Shown piece after piece: positions 16,548 to 25,045 of a stretch of DNA of 64,000 bases. The position numbers and the translations under genes are program-made. The notes beneath the pieces are model-generated. The model ran no database searches. It was not told where the DNA came from and worked only from the letters and a program-made list of their open reading frames with translations. Source of the stretch: CAZHCA01 sp964530825 (GTDB lineage: Bacteria > Bacteroidota > Bacteroidia > Chitinophagales > Saprospiraceae); NCBI GenBank assembly GCA_964530825.1, contig CAZHCA010000004.1:124001-188000 (forward strand), given 5' to 3'. Position 1 is the first letter of the stretch. The number at the start of each line of letters is the position of its first letter.

Positions 16548-17729
16548 TTAAACAATTCGCTTGACCTGGGTGTCGGAGGTAATTCGCGGATCCTCCGGCT
16601 CCAGGCTCAACAAGTTAATACCAGGCGTTTTTCCAGGCTCCAAACTGCCTAGATCAGCTTCGTACCCCAATGCTTCGGCACCGTTTAGAGTCGCCCAGCG
16701 CAGTAGTTCATTTAATGGAACGTAAGACTGGTATGTGCTAATCGTTTTCATCTCTTCCAGCACTGATAACTGCCAATTGGAGGTTAGGCTATCCGTACCG
16801 ATGGTGACTTTGGCGCCCTCATCGATAAAAAACTGATAATTGGGCAGGCGGTTTTCGATGTACAAGTTGGCGTTGGGGCAAGTTGCCCAGTAAACCTCAG
16901 GATTCCAACGGTGGGCCGCCTGGATGTCGGCCGGCGTCGTCATGGTGTTGTGTACAAAAAGCGTTCGACACTTGGGGTTCATGTGAGCCAAGGCATAGTG
17001 GATAGAAGTCTGCCCGGTCTCTTGCAAGTGGTCACTACCGAATCCAAAGTGCCGGTAAAACTCCAGGAAATCGCCCTCTTTGTTCAGGAAAAGCTGGTTT
17101 TCGGCTGCTGTTTCTTGATTGTGGATACTTACGGTAATACCTTCCGGAGGGTTCGTCTCGTTGATTTTGGCAAAAAGGCCAGGGGAAACCGTATAAGGTG
17201 CATGGGGCACGCAACTCACCCGGTTCCGGTTGTCGCGGCTTTGCTGTTCATATACAGCGTGGTACTGGGCGAATACTTGTTCGGTCATGCTAGGCTGCAT
17301 GAAATCGAACATTTCCACGAAAGAATAATAGCGTATAGCACTTTCTTTTTTTACGGCCAGGGTGTCGAGTTTGTTGGCGATATCGCCTACGGCTACAATA
17401 CCTGCTTCGTACATGTAACGGTCGCCTTCGCGGATGGCCGCCTGGATCACCTCTTGATCGACTTCGCGAAGGGCAACCACTGCTTTGAGGAAGGGGAGCA
17501 GGCCGGTGCCCGATTCTACTTGGCCTTTCAGGTGAGATAGCTCTAAATGGCAATGCGTATTGACAAAACCCGGAACGAGTGCGCCCTGGTAAATTTCTAA
17601 GCTGTTAGGGTCGTGTTCTTCACGGGTCGTAACGGCCGCTACGGTGCCTTGTTCGTCAAGTAGGACAACCCCTTCCCGGATGGGCGGAATTTGAATGGGA
17701 TACACCCAATCGGCGGATATTTTTCGCAT
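16548..17729 (-). CDS. Amidohydrolase family protein (aminodeoxyfutalosine deaminase/cytosine-deaminase-like)
   Basis: This 393-residue metal-dependent hydrolase has the first metal site HCH at 59-61 ('NTHCHLELSHLKG'), a 'PHAPYTVSP' block near 175, 'SIHNQET' near 205, a further His in 'LFVHN' near 264 and the metal Asp in 'GTDSLTSN' near 313. These fit the amidohydrolase subtype that deaminates aminodeoxyfutalosine, S-adenosylhomocysteine or related purine-type substrates. The 'HLELSHLKG' form is close to what I recall of futalosine-pathway deaminases, which would place it in menaquinone synthesis, but the partner mqn genes are not visible, so I leave the symbol empty. It is 18 bases downstream of the DUF1015 gene on the same strand. 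Confidence 0.75.
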   Translation of the reverse strand: MRKISADWVYPIQIPPIREGVVLLDEQGTVAAVTTREEHDPNSLEIYQGALVPGFVNTHCHLELSHLKGQVESGTGLLPFLKAVVALREVDQEVIQAAIREGDRYMYEAGIVAVGDIANKLDTLAVKKESAIRYYSFVEMFDFMQPSMTEQVFAQYHAVYEQQSRDNRNRVSCVPHAPYTVSPGLFAKINETNPPEGITVSIHNQETAAENQLFLNKEGDFLEFYRHFGFGSDHLQETGQTSIHYALAHMNPKCRTLFVHNTMTTPADIQAAHRWNPEVYWATCPNANLYIENRLPNYQFFIDEGAKVTIGTDSLTSNWQLSVLEEMKTISTYQSYVPLNELLRWATLNGAEALGYEADLGSLEPGKTPGINLLSLEPEDPRITSDTQVKRIV

Positions 17730-17747
17730 GAAAAGGAAAGTTGGAGG

Positions 17748-18857
17748 TTAAAATTCCTGCACGATTATACCATTTTTCATCCGGGGTTCAAAAAAAGTGG
17801 ACTTGGGCGGGAGCGTTTGGTCCAGATCACTCAGGGTAATAAAGTCCGCCATGTTAACTGGGTGCAGACAAAATGCCATAGCGTCGTTTAGTTGCTCGGC
17901 TTTTTTAGTCAGTGCTGAGATACCCTTTGGACCTTCGATATATTGAATGCGCTGGTCGGTTCGCGGATCTTCGATGCTTAGCAATCCCTTAAAAACCAAT
18001 TCATTGAGCAGGGCAGTATCCAGGAGTGGTCCTTCCGTTTCCCGCTCCTGGATGAGGTGATCTTTCCAGCGCAGCCGGTACCATTCGCGTTCGAGGAGCA
18101 ACAGCATCTCGTGCTTCCGGGCCGGTCGCTGTGGCCCTTCTAAGGGTTCGATGTGACACAGGGTGCTCAAATCGGCCATGAGATGTACGGGCGACATGGC
18201 GCTCTCGAGCTTCAATAGGCGGTTGTAATCGTGGATTTGTAAGTCGGATAGCGGAAAATAGGCGCTCAATATCGAACGGTACTTCCGTCCGTCGGGCGTA
18301 GGTTGCCTGCTCTGGTAGAGGCGGGCCAACGCGGCGCACCGGTGATGGCCGTCCGCAATGTAGGCTTGGGCAACCTCCTGCGCAAACAGTACCCGGATCC
18401 GGTCAATAATCTCGGGTCGGTAAAGCTCCCAGATGCGGTGGGTTTCTTGACTCTCTGGAAAATGGATCTTAAAAAAAGGAGGTCCGCCCGTCCAGTGCTG
18501 GGCAATTATCTTGTCGATGGCTGGTACAGCGCGGTAGGCCAGTAAAATTGGCTTGACGGTGGCATGCCGGCGCAAGAGCAATTGCAGCTGCTTTTGTTCT
18601 TTCTGGGGCAGGGTGGCCTCATGCCGGCAGATGTGGCCATCGATATAGTCCCGAATATCCGAACAAGCCAACAGCCCAGTGTGCTCGCGGTCGGGATGTT
18701 CGATGCGGTAGATGTAAATCGAGGCGCGAGCGGACCGGTTGAAAAAACCGTTGGCAGCGTAGTCCGGATAATCTTCTTTTACGGTACCAAAAAAAGAATC
18801 TACAGAAGGAATAAGGTCAAGATTCGGAAAGACGGCCCGAAATGGTTGGATGTGCAT
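17748..18857 (-). CDS. DUF1015 family protein
   Basis: This 369-residue protein matches the DUF1015 family: N-terminal 'IQPFRAVFPN', 'RASIYIYRIE' near 45, 'PILLAYR' near 102, and the signature 'AYIADGHHRCAAL' near 165, which is the best conserved block of the family. It has no signal peptide or membrane segment. Members are often next to 3-phosphoglycerate dehydrogenase/serine genes in Bacteroidota; here that context is absent, and the next gene is an amidohydrolase. Its function is not established. The transcript leader carries a strong hairpin 29-60 bases ahead of the start codon (see separate entry). Confidence 0.85.
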   Translation of the reverse strand: MHIQPFRAVFPNLDLIPSVDSFFGTVKEDYPDYAANGFFNRSARASIYIYRIEHPDREHTGLLACSDIRDYIDGHICRHEATLPQKEQKQLQLLLRRHATVKPILLAYRAVPAIDKIIAQHWTGGPPFFKIHFPESQETHRIWELYRPEIIDRIRVLFAQEVAQAYIADGHHRCAALARLYQSRQPTPDGRKYRSILSAYFPLSDLQIHDYNRLLKLESAMSPVHLMADLSTLCHIEPLEGPQRPARKHEMLLLLEREWYRLRWKDHLIQERETEGPLLDTALLNELVFKGLLSIEDPRTDQRIQYIEGPKGISALTKKAEQLNDAMAFCLHPVNMADFITLSDLDQTLPPKSTFFEPRMKNGIIVQEF

Positions 18858-18885
18858 GCGAGGAGATTACCGCGGGTACAAAAAA

Positions 18886-18917
18886 GAAAGGGTGGATGTA
18901 AAACATCCACACCTTTC
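18886..18917 (-). promoter_or_regulatory. Strong leader hairpin followed by T-tract before the DUF1015 gene
   Basis: On the minus strand, GAAAGG(T)GTGGATGT pairs with ACATCCACCCTTTC (14 bp, one bulged T, 3-4 nt loop) and is followed directly by a six-T run (T6G). It lies about 29 bases upstream of the ATG at 18857. It has the form of an intrinsic terminator, but no gene precedes it on that strand, so it may be an attenuator or an mRNA-protecting 5' stem. Confidence 0.6.
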
Positions 18918-18919
18918 CG

Positions 18920-18927
18920 CAAAACTA
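18920..18927 (-). promoter_or_regulatory. Candidate -7 box TAGTTTTG before the DUF1015 gene
   Basis: It matches TAnnTTTG exactly. A start site about 6 bases downstream would place the hairpin at 18886-18917 at the very 5' end of the transcript. The upstream -33 element is not convincing. Confidence 0.3.
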
Positions 18928-19267
18928 AACCCCAGTTATAAATCTTTATCGTGATCGGTCACAATTATATACTTCGATTCAAGGATAAGTTGTTTGGATT
19001 GCGATTTTATCAGATCAACTCATCCGCCCACAATTATAGTTAATTTTAGAAAAAAAAAGCAAAAAAAAGGTTTATAACAACAATGAGTAGTCAAAACCAA
19101 TTATCTAGTTTTTTTTGCGAACTCAATGTATGATAATTTATTTTTCGTTGGGAAACAAATTTTTAACTAGGATTTTAGCGTTAAATGACGGCTGGTTACC
19201 AATAGGAAATCCGTTGTAAGCTTTTGATGTAAATCTGCTAAGAGCCTCATTTGGTGGCTAATCTTAT

Positions 19268-19275
19268 TATCTTCG
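19268..19275 (+). promoter_or_regulatory. Candidate metG -7 box TATCTTCG
   Basis: It is one mismatch from TAnnTTTG and lies 26 bases before the metG ATG. TTTG occurs upstream at a shorter than usual distance (14 bases), so the call is tentative. Confidence 0.3.
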
Positions 19276-19301
19276 CAGCCTATTCGGGCAAAAGTAAGAT
19301 T

Positions 19302-21431
19302 ATGAAACCAACCAAGCAATCCTCTAAACTTTTGGTCACCTCTGCATTACCTTATGCCAATGGTGCCCTGCACCTGGGCCACTTAGCTGGCGCTTACCTG
19401 CCCGCCGACATTTACGTACGCGCACAGCGTTTGCGCGGCCGGGAGGTGCTTTGGGTCTGTGGATCCGATGAGCACGGCGCAGCCATTACTATCCGGGCAA
19501 AGAAAGAGGGTATTGCTCCGCAGGAGATTATTGATAAATACCACCAGCTCAATAAGGAGACCTTCAAAAGACTGGGGATTTCATTTGATTACTACCATCG
19601 CACAAGTGCCCCGCTGCACCACGAGACCGCACAGCATTTTTTTAAGAAAATGCTGGACAACGGGGGCGAGTTGGAAGAGCGAACACAAGAGCAGTACTAC
19701 GATGAGCAGTATGAACAATTCCTGGCCGATCGCTACATCGTAGGTACCTGCCCCAAATGCGGCTTCGAAGATGCCTACGGAGATCAATGTGAGAACTGCG
19801 GCACCGATCTCTCTCCAATCGAACTGATCAACCCGCGATCTACTCTGAGCGGAGCAGCACCGGTACTACGAGCGACCAGACACTGGTATTTTCGTCTTGA
19901 TCATCATGCCGGCTGGCTGCGCCCCTGGATTTCGGAAGGGGTGTTAGATGGCGAACAACACCACGATCCGGAGCTTTGGCGCAACCATGTCGTCGGGCAG
20001 TGCCTGTCCTGGCTCGATGGGGGGCTCCAACCGCGGGCCATCACCCGCGACCTGAGCTGGGGGATTCCGGTACCGGTGCCGGATGCAGAAGGTAAAGTTC
20101 TGTACGTTTGGTTCGATGCGCCCATCGGCTATATCTCTGCTACCCGGCAGTGGGCGCTGGAAAATGGAAAAGATTGGGAAGCCTACTGGAAGGGCGAAGA
20201 TGTTGAATTGGTGCATTTTATCGGGAAAGACAATATCGTCTTTCACTGCATTGTTTTTCCGGCTATGCTGAAGGCAATGGGCGACTACGTGCTGCCGGTC
20301 AATGTACCCGCCAATCAGTTTTTGAACTTTGAAGGGCAAAAATTCTCCAAGTCCCGCGGATGGGGTATCGAGCAGCATGTCTATCTGGAGGAGTTTAAGG
20401 ATTTTCCGAACAAGGAAGACGCGTTGCGCTATGCGCTGATCCGAAATATGCCTGAAAACCGCGACAGTGATTTTCGGTGGGATGAATTCACCGATTACCA
20501 TGATAAAGAGCTAGCCGACAACCTGGGCAACTTCATCAATCGAGTATTGGTGCTTACCCATAAGTATTTCGGTGGGGTGGTGCCATCCACAGAAGCTGAT
20601 TGGCAGTCAGCTCTACGCGAACCTTTTGAGGTACTAAAGTCGATGGGAGAAGATATTGACCGATTTGGTTTCAAAGCCGCTGTACTGAGGTTTATGGAGC
20701 TTTCAAATTTGGGAAATGTGTACCTCCAGGAGGCTGCGCCCTGGGCGATTGCCAAAGAAAATCCAGAAGATCCGCGGTTGGCCGAACACCTGTTCGTGGG
20801 ATTGCAAATGGTGGTGCTCCTTAGTATTGCCGCCGAACCTTTCATTCCGTTTACGGCAGCCCGTATACGACGCATCCTGCAGTTGCCCAAATTGCAGCCT
20901 GGAGACTGGGCCGGGGCCGAGAAAACCTATCAGGCCAACGATCCTTTATTACCACCCGGACACGAAATCGGGCCAGCAGAAATTTTATTTGCCAAAATTC
21001 ACGATCGAAAGGATCACTCGCGGCTGGCTATCGTCGAACGCCAGAAGCAAAAATTAGCTGCGATCGAGGAGGCCGAGCAACAGCAAGGTTTCGAGCCGGT
21101 AAAACCGGCCATCCAATTTGAGGACTTTACCAAACTCGATCTGCGCACGGGTACGATTGTTGAAGCGGAAAAAGTAAAGAAGGCAAAAAAATTACTCCGG
21201 CTTCGTGTTGACCTGGGCTTTGAAGAACGGACCATCGTATCGGGAATTGCAGCGTTTTTCGACGCCGGGGAGGTTGTGGGGCGCCGGGTGGTTGTTGTTG
21301 CTAACCTTGCGCCCAAAAAACTGCGCGGTATCGATTCGCAAGGCATGATCCTGATGGCGGAGGATGGGACCGGCAAGCTGCATTTTGTTGAGCCAACCGA
21401 AGGGGTTGACCCCGGCCGGACGGTTCGATGA
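19302..21431 (+). CDS. metG: Methionine-tRNA ligase with C-terminal tRNA-binding domain
   Basis: This is a 709-residue class I aminoacyl-tRNA synthetase. Signature HLGH is at 24-27, the zinc knuckle cysteines are C150, C153, C163 and C166, 'WFDAPIGY' is near 270-277, and the KMSKS-equivalent KFSKS is at 347-351. An anticodon-binding helical domain follows, and the last ~100 residues ('FTKLDLRTGTIVEAEKVKKA' start) form a Trbp/EMAP-type tRNA-binding domain. Length fits the long, dimeric bacterial form. The start at ATG 19302 (MKPTKQ) leaves the usual short lead before the Rossmann fold; an upstream in-frame start at 19251 would overlap the putative promoter. It charges initiator and elongator tRNA-Met in the cytoplasm. 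Confidence 0.97.
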   Translation: MKPTKQSSKLLVTSALPYANGALHLGHLAGAYLPADIYVRAQRLRGREVLWVCGSDEHGAAITIRAKKEGIAPQEIIDKYHQLNKETFKRLGISFDYYHRTSAPLHHETAQHFFKKMLDNGGELEERTQEQYYDEQYEQFLADRYIVGTCPKCGFEDAYGDQCENCGTDLSPIELINPRSTLSGAAPVLRATRHWYFRLDHHAGWLRPWISEGVLDGEQHHDPELWRNHVVGQCLSWLDGGLQPRAITRDLSWGIPVPVPDAEGKVLYVWFDAPIGYISATRQWALENGKDWEAYWKGEDVELVHFIGKDNIVFHCIVFPAMLKAMGDYVLPVNVPANQFLNFEGQKFSKSRGWGIEQHVYLEEFKDFPNKEDALRYALIRNMPENRDSDFRWDEFTDYHDKELADNLGNFINRVLVLTHKYFGGVVPSTEADWQSALREPFEVLKSMGEDIDRFGFKAAVLRFMELSNLGNVYLQEAAPWAIAKENPEDPRLAEHLFVGLQMVVLLSIAAEPFIPFTAARIRRILQLPKLQPGDWAGAEKTYQANDPLLPPGHEIGPAEILFAKIHDRKDHSRLAIVERQKQKLAAIEEAEQQQGFEPVKPAIQFEDFTKLDLRTGTIVEAEKVKKAKKLLRLRVDLGFEERTIVSGIAAFFDAGEVVGRRVVVVANLAPKKLRGIDSQGMILMAEDGTGKLHFVEPTEGVDPGRTVR

Positions 21432-21751
21432 CTGCGGTACGATCAATATTTTTTATCTTTTATCAATCGTTGTGCCGTAAACCGTCAATTTGCAAATGAC
21501 CGGGCGAACTATTTTAAGCTGGAAAAGCGCAATGAGTGGGGGGCATGCCCCGGTATGGTGCTGTCGATCTTGAACAGGGAAAACGGTTAACCAGTTGCGA
21601 CCAGGCCACAGTTACAATAACAATACGGCCCGAACTGCCAACTAGTAGCGTTGATTGCATTTACCGTTTGGCCGGATACGGCTCCGAGTCCAGGACTAAC
21701 TCTGGTGGTGCCGGCAGCAGGTCTTCGGCTAATTTCGAATCGCTCATACCT
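21432..21751. other. Intergenic region between metG and lnt
   Basis: The lnt reading frame stays open upstream to 21536, but the translated stretch has no family match and no membrane character, so I treat it as non-coding leader. No hairpin or operator stands out. Confidence 0.4.
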
Positions 21752-23542
21752 ATGTTGAAAAAGAACTATCCCCTATTTCTGAGTATTGTTTGCTGGCTGA
21801 TTGCCGTCTGGATGGGCATTCGTATGTATCAGCAAACGCAACAGCAAGAATTATGGTGGGTTCGCCCTCTCTTTCTTTTTCTAGGTGTTTACGGTGGGGT
21901 AAGCCTTTTGCTGTTGGCACGTTTTTCGCGATACCCAGAGCAAAGCGCTTTTTTTGCATTAGCCACCCTGAGCGGAGTACTGCTGGGCATTGGATTCCCG
22001 GGATTTTCGCAAACGGGGGTTTTGCTGCTCTTTGCCTGGGTTGGTTTGCTGTGGCTAGACTTTCAGCTAGGAAAAGCTAATGTGTCGGGCTGGGTCGTTT
22101 TCCGCTACGCTTTTCACACGTTCATCCTTTGGAATATTTTATCAACCTACTGGGTGGCGAACGCATCCCTTCCTGCAGGCTTATTTGCTATTCTAGTGAA
22201 TAGCTTATTGATGACGGTACCTTTTGTGCTAGGACACTTAACCCGGAAAGTCATGCCGCGACTGGGCTATGTTCCTTTCCTTGCCTACTGGATCAGCTTT
22301 GAGTATTTCCATTTTAATTGGGAGCTCACTTGGCCCTGGCTTACCCTGGGCAATGGCCTTGCTGGTATGCCCTGGAGCATTCAATGGTATGAGTACACCG
22401 GTGTCCTGGGTGGAACCTTTTGGATACTATTGGTTAATATACTGCTACTGCAACTTATTCTCCATTACCGGCAGGCATGGCGTAACCAGGCAAGTCGGTT
22501 TTTCCAGGCGCTGCTGGTTTTGATCGTGCCGGTTGCCGGGTCCATTTACCAGTACCAAACCCATCAGGAAAGGGGGCCTGGAGCAGAGGTGGTCTTGGTA
22601 CAGCCCAACTACGAGCCCCATTTCGAAAAAGGAAGCGTTCCCGACCAGATGATTATGGAACGTTATCTGGAACTGAGTAGGCGTGCACTCACCGATACCA
22701 CTGATTTACTGGTATTTCCGGAGGCGAGTTTCGGGCTGCTTGACCAGGGCACCTTTCAGCGTAGCTCGGTGTATCACAGCCTGTCGAAAGCTTTGGTGGC
22801 CCACCCCAGCCAGGTGCAGTTACTATCCGGTATCAGCGCCTATCGAAGATTTTCAGCAACAGATTCTTTGCTCAGCCAGGTACGTACGCAAGTCCGCCGG
22901 GGGGGCGATACTTTATACTACGAAGTGTACAATGCCGCAGCTTGGATTGATTTTCAGGATAGTACGGCCCGGTGGTACCGGAAATCCAAGCTAGTACCGG
23001 GACCCGAGATCTTTCCCTACCGGGACTTTTTGTTTTTCCTAACCCCCATTTTAGACCGCCTAGGCGGAACAACGGCTGGCCTGGGAACACAAGACGAGCG
23101 GACGGTATTTGAGACCAAAGCCGGAGCCCTGGCGCCGGTAATTTGTTATGAGTCTGTTTTTGGCGAGTTCCTAACGCGTTACGTACGGCGCGGGGCTGAA
23201 GGTTTCGTCATCATGACCAACGACGGTTGGTGGGATAACACCTCCGGGCACCGGCAGCATGCTGCCTATGCCTCCTTACGCGCTATTGAAACCCGGCGCT
23301 CCATCGTACGGGCAGCCAATACTGGGATATCTGCATTTGTCAATCAGCGGGGGGGTCACGAACAACGACTAAGGTACGAAAAGACCGGGGCATTGCGTGG
23401 AAGAATACGACAAAATACAGAAATTACCTTTTACGTACGCTGGGGTAACCTAATTGGCCGAGTTTCTCTTTTTGCCAGTTTGATCTTCTTACTCAACCTA
23501 ATTGCACAAGGTCGTATTGGTGTACGGAAAAAGAAAAACTAA
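21752..23542 (+). CDS. lnt: Apolipoprotein N-acyltransferase
   Basis: This 596-residue inner-membrane enzyme has about seven or eight N-terminal hydrophobic segments (residues 8-265) and a periplasmic nitrilase-type domain (about 278-560). The catalytic triad is visible as E324 (VFPEASFG), K411 (YRKSKLVPGPE) and C465 (VICYESVFG). Lnt adds the third acyl chain to the N-terminal cysteine of lipoproteins. The C-terminal hydrophobic segment (about 573-588) is as expected. Start ATG 21752 (MLKKNYPLF) directly precedes the first membrane segment. DinB follows 5 bases downstream. The window encodes several lipoproteins (LemA, GIN-domain protein, others) that would be substrates. Confidence 0.92.
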   Translation: MLKKNYPLFLSIVCWLIAVWMGIRMYQQTQQQELWWVRPLFLFLGVYGGVSLLLLARFSRYPEQSAFFALATLSGVLLGIGFPGFSQTGVLLLFAWVGLLWLDFQLGKANVSGWVVFRYAFHTFILWNILSTYWVANASLPAGLFAILVNSLLMTVPFVLGHLTRKVMPRLGYVPFLAYWISFEYFHFNWELTWPWLTLGNGLAGMPWSIQWYEYTGVLGGTFWILLVNILLLQLILHYRQAWRNQASRFFQALLVLIVPVAGSIYQYQTHQERGPGAEVVLVQPNYEPHFEKGSVPDQMIMERYLELSRRALTDTTDLLVFPEASFGLLDQGTFQRSSVYHSLSKALVAHPSQVQLLSGISAYRRFSATDSLLSQVRTQVRRGGDTLYYEVYNAAAWIDFQDSTARWYRKSKLVPGPEIFPYRDFLFFLTPILDRLGGTTAGLGTQDERTVFETKAGALAPVICYESVFGEFLTRYVRRGAEGFVIMTNDGWWDNTSGHRQHAAYASLRAIETRRSIVRAANTGISAFVNQRGGHEQRLRYEKTGALRGRIRQNTEITFYVRWGNLIGRVSLFASLIFLLNLIAQGRIGVRKKKN

Positions 23543-23547
23543 ACATT

Positions 23548-24021
23548 ATGGCAGCATCGATTTTACCGTCTAGCATACGGTACCGCCTCCAATACCAGCA
23601 TGAAGCCCTCGATCATATTCTAGCTGGACTTCCGGCGGAAGCTTTTTGGGTGGAGTTGGTACCCGGAAAATGGACCATTCAGCAACAGCTTGCACATCTG
23701 GGGCGATACCAGATCGTTTTCGAACACCGTTATCTGGAAATGACGGAACGGGAGACACCCGTTTTTGCACCTTACCGCGCAGAACAGGATGATGATTTTA
23801 CGGCTTGGGCTACCCGTTCCGTACCAGAAATTATGGAAGCCTTGCGCATGGACCGGGCGCGGATTAGCCAAACGATTCTGGAGCTCCCGGCAGAGGTGTT
23901 TACCTACAAGGCTACCCATCCCACCTTTGGGACACTGGCTTTACTTGATCTGGTTGAAATGTTCCTGTTGCACGAGGCGCATCACCAATACGCCATCTTT
24001 AAAATGGTCAAGCGACCCTAG
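23548..24021 (+). CDS. DinB/YfiT-like putative metalloenzyme
   Basis: This 157-residue four-helix protein has the DinB superfamily metal-binding histidines H50 (in QQQLAHLGRY), H142 and H146 (in HEAHHQY). This three-His arrangement is shared by DinB/YfiT and bacillithiol- or mycothiol-type S-transferases. The function of the Bacteroidota members is mostly unknown. It starts 5 bases after lnt, suggesting co-transcription. Its stop codon overlaps the stop of the convergent gene in a shared CTAG. Confidence 0.85.
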   Translation: MAASILPSSIRYRLQYQHEALDHILAGLPAEAFWVELVPGKWTIQQQLAHLGRYQIVFEHRYLEMTERETPVFAPYRAEQDDDFTAWATRSVPEIMEALRMDRARISQTILELPAEVFTYKATHPTFGTLALLDLVEMFLLHEAHHQYAIFKMVKRP

Positions 24022-24617
24022 CGCATTTTAGGTCGGCGCCGCTTACCGCCGGGGCGAAAACCCTGGCCCTGGCGCTGGGCTGCTGCAGCTTGTCCGCGGT
24101 TTTGCAATACTTTTTCAAACTGTTTCAGCTGATCCTTAATCGCGGTTTCGGTGATGTTCAGGCTTTTCGTATTGCGAAAGTGATTCTGTGCCTGCTTCCA
24201 CTTACCCTTCGAGGCATTGATATTGGCCAGTTGCAATTGGATCATAGCTTTCTCATTGTCGGTTGGCACCTTAATCGATTCGGCTTTTCTAAGGTAGGCT
24301 TCCCCCTCTTCCATTTCTTTGCGGGAAAGGGCTACCGAACCTTTCACCATATAGTAATAGGCTTTATTAGAGGCATAGAGTAGTTTTGGAAAAAAAGTCA
24401 GATTCAGGCGCTTTTCAGTGGCATCGAAATCACCTGTCTGCATGAGCTGTGCGGCCGATTGTACCGTTCCCAACAAAAAATACCCTACTAACAGCACCAA
24501 TCCAATTAGCAATAGTGGAAAAGCGTACCAGAAACCGTAGAGAAAAGCCAACACGATGCCGCCGCCTATCAGTAAGGCAATCAGGGAAAAGCGCAGATAA
24601 ATATTGATTGTGAACAT
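24018..24617 (-). CDS. Two-TM TPR-like membrane protein (paralogue of 37100-37612)
   Basis: This 199-residue protein has two N-terminal transmembrane segments (about 9-26 and 32-50), then a helical region with TPR-like spacing ('AYYYMVKGSVALSRKEMEEGEAYLRKAESIK', split here by description at about 87-117) and a basic, glutamine/arginine-rich tail. Its layout and several blocks ('FFPKLL', 'A.(Y/F)YY..KG', 'PTDN.....L.LA.I', 'I.(D/E)QL..(L/F)EK.L') recur in the protein at 37100-37612, so the two are paralogues. Function unknown; the cytosolic TPR-like part suggests protein contacts. Stop overlaps the DinB stop in CTAG. Confidence 0.7.
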   Translation of the reverse strand: MFTINIYLRFSLIALLIGGGIVLAFLYGFWYAFPLLLIGLVLLVGYFLLGTVQSAAQLMQTGDFDATEKRLNLTFFPKLLYASNKAYYYMVKGSVALSRKEMEEGEAYLRKAESIKVPTDNEKAMIQLQLANINASKGKWKQAQNHFRNTKSLNITETAIKDQLKQFEKVLQNRGQAAAAQRQGQGFRPGGKRRRPKMR

Positions 24618-25045
24618 AATGGGTTGTCGTTTTAGTCGTTCGCTGGAGGCGAAAAATAAGGATTTATATCCATTATAAGGTGCGGGAGTCTGGAAAGGTT
24701 GACCACTGAGTGCCGATGAGTAGTGTAGAATTATTTGAGATAATCAGGGAGCTTAAATTTTTGATTTACAGTTCTTTAATAGCAGCTGGGTGGTGGTTTT
24801 GCCATTGTTGTGCCGCGGTAAAGCGGCTGCCTTTTTGGCCTTGCGAGCATCTTTTTTTATTTTATATATTTACTTTGAAAAGTTTTTTAGTGTATTTACG
24901 GATAATTTTTAAATTTTTATTTTAAGTATTTATGGCGAGCAATTATTTTGAAAGTGTGGGGATGGGTTGCAGAATTGTCGTCACCGATGAAATTTCAGGT
25001 TACTGAGAGGTGGTAGTCCTTCGAGTACCTTGGGGGCAATTCGTT
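24618..25045. other. AT-rich intergenic region
   Basis: This stretch upstream of the minus-strand gene at 24617 and downstream of the gene at 25046 has long A/T tracts (24840-24930) and a short GCCGC/GCGGC hairpin near 24810-24830. No protein-coding frame looks real. Confidence 0.45.

Larger units (their letters stand above)
18858..19301. other. Divergent intergenic region between DUF1015 gene and metG
   Basis: The region is very AT-rich with A and T runs (19050-19150). It holds the leader hairpin and -7 candidate for the minus gene, and a -7-like box for metG near 19268. No coding frame is credible. Confidence 0.5.

Noticed and set aside
16911..17540. Open frame antisense to the amidohydrolase
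   Set aside because: No recognisable motif, and the metal-site residues of the amidohydrolase on the other strand are complete.
21536..21751. N-terminal extension of Lnt by 72 residues
   Set aside because: The added stretch has no hydrophobic segment or family similarity and would place 72 polar residues before the first membrane helix; ATG 21752 fits the family.
24710..24925. 71-codon frame in the AT-rich gap
   Set aside because: Composition follows the T-rich DNA (Phe/Leu/Ile), no homologue features and no neighbour support.
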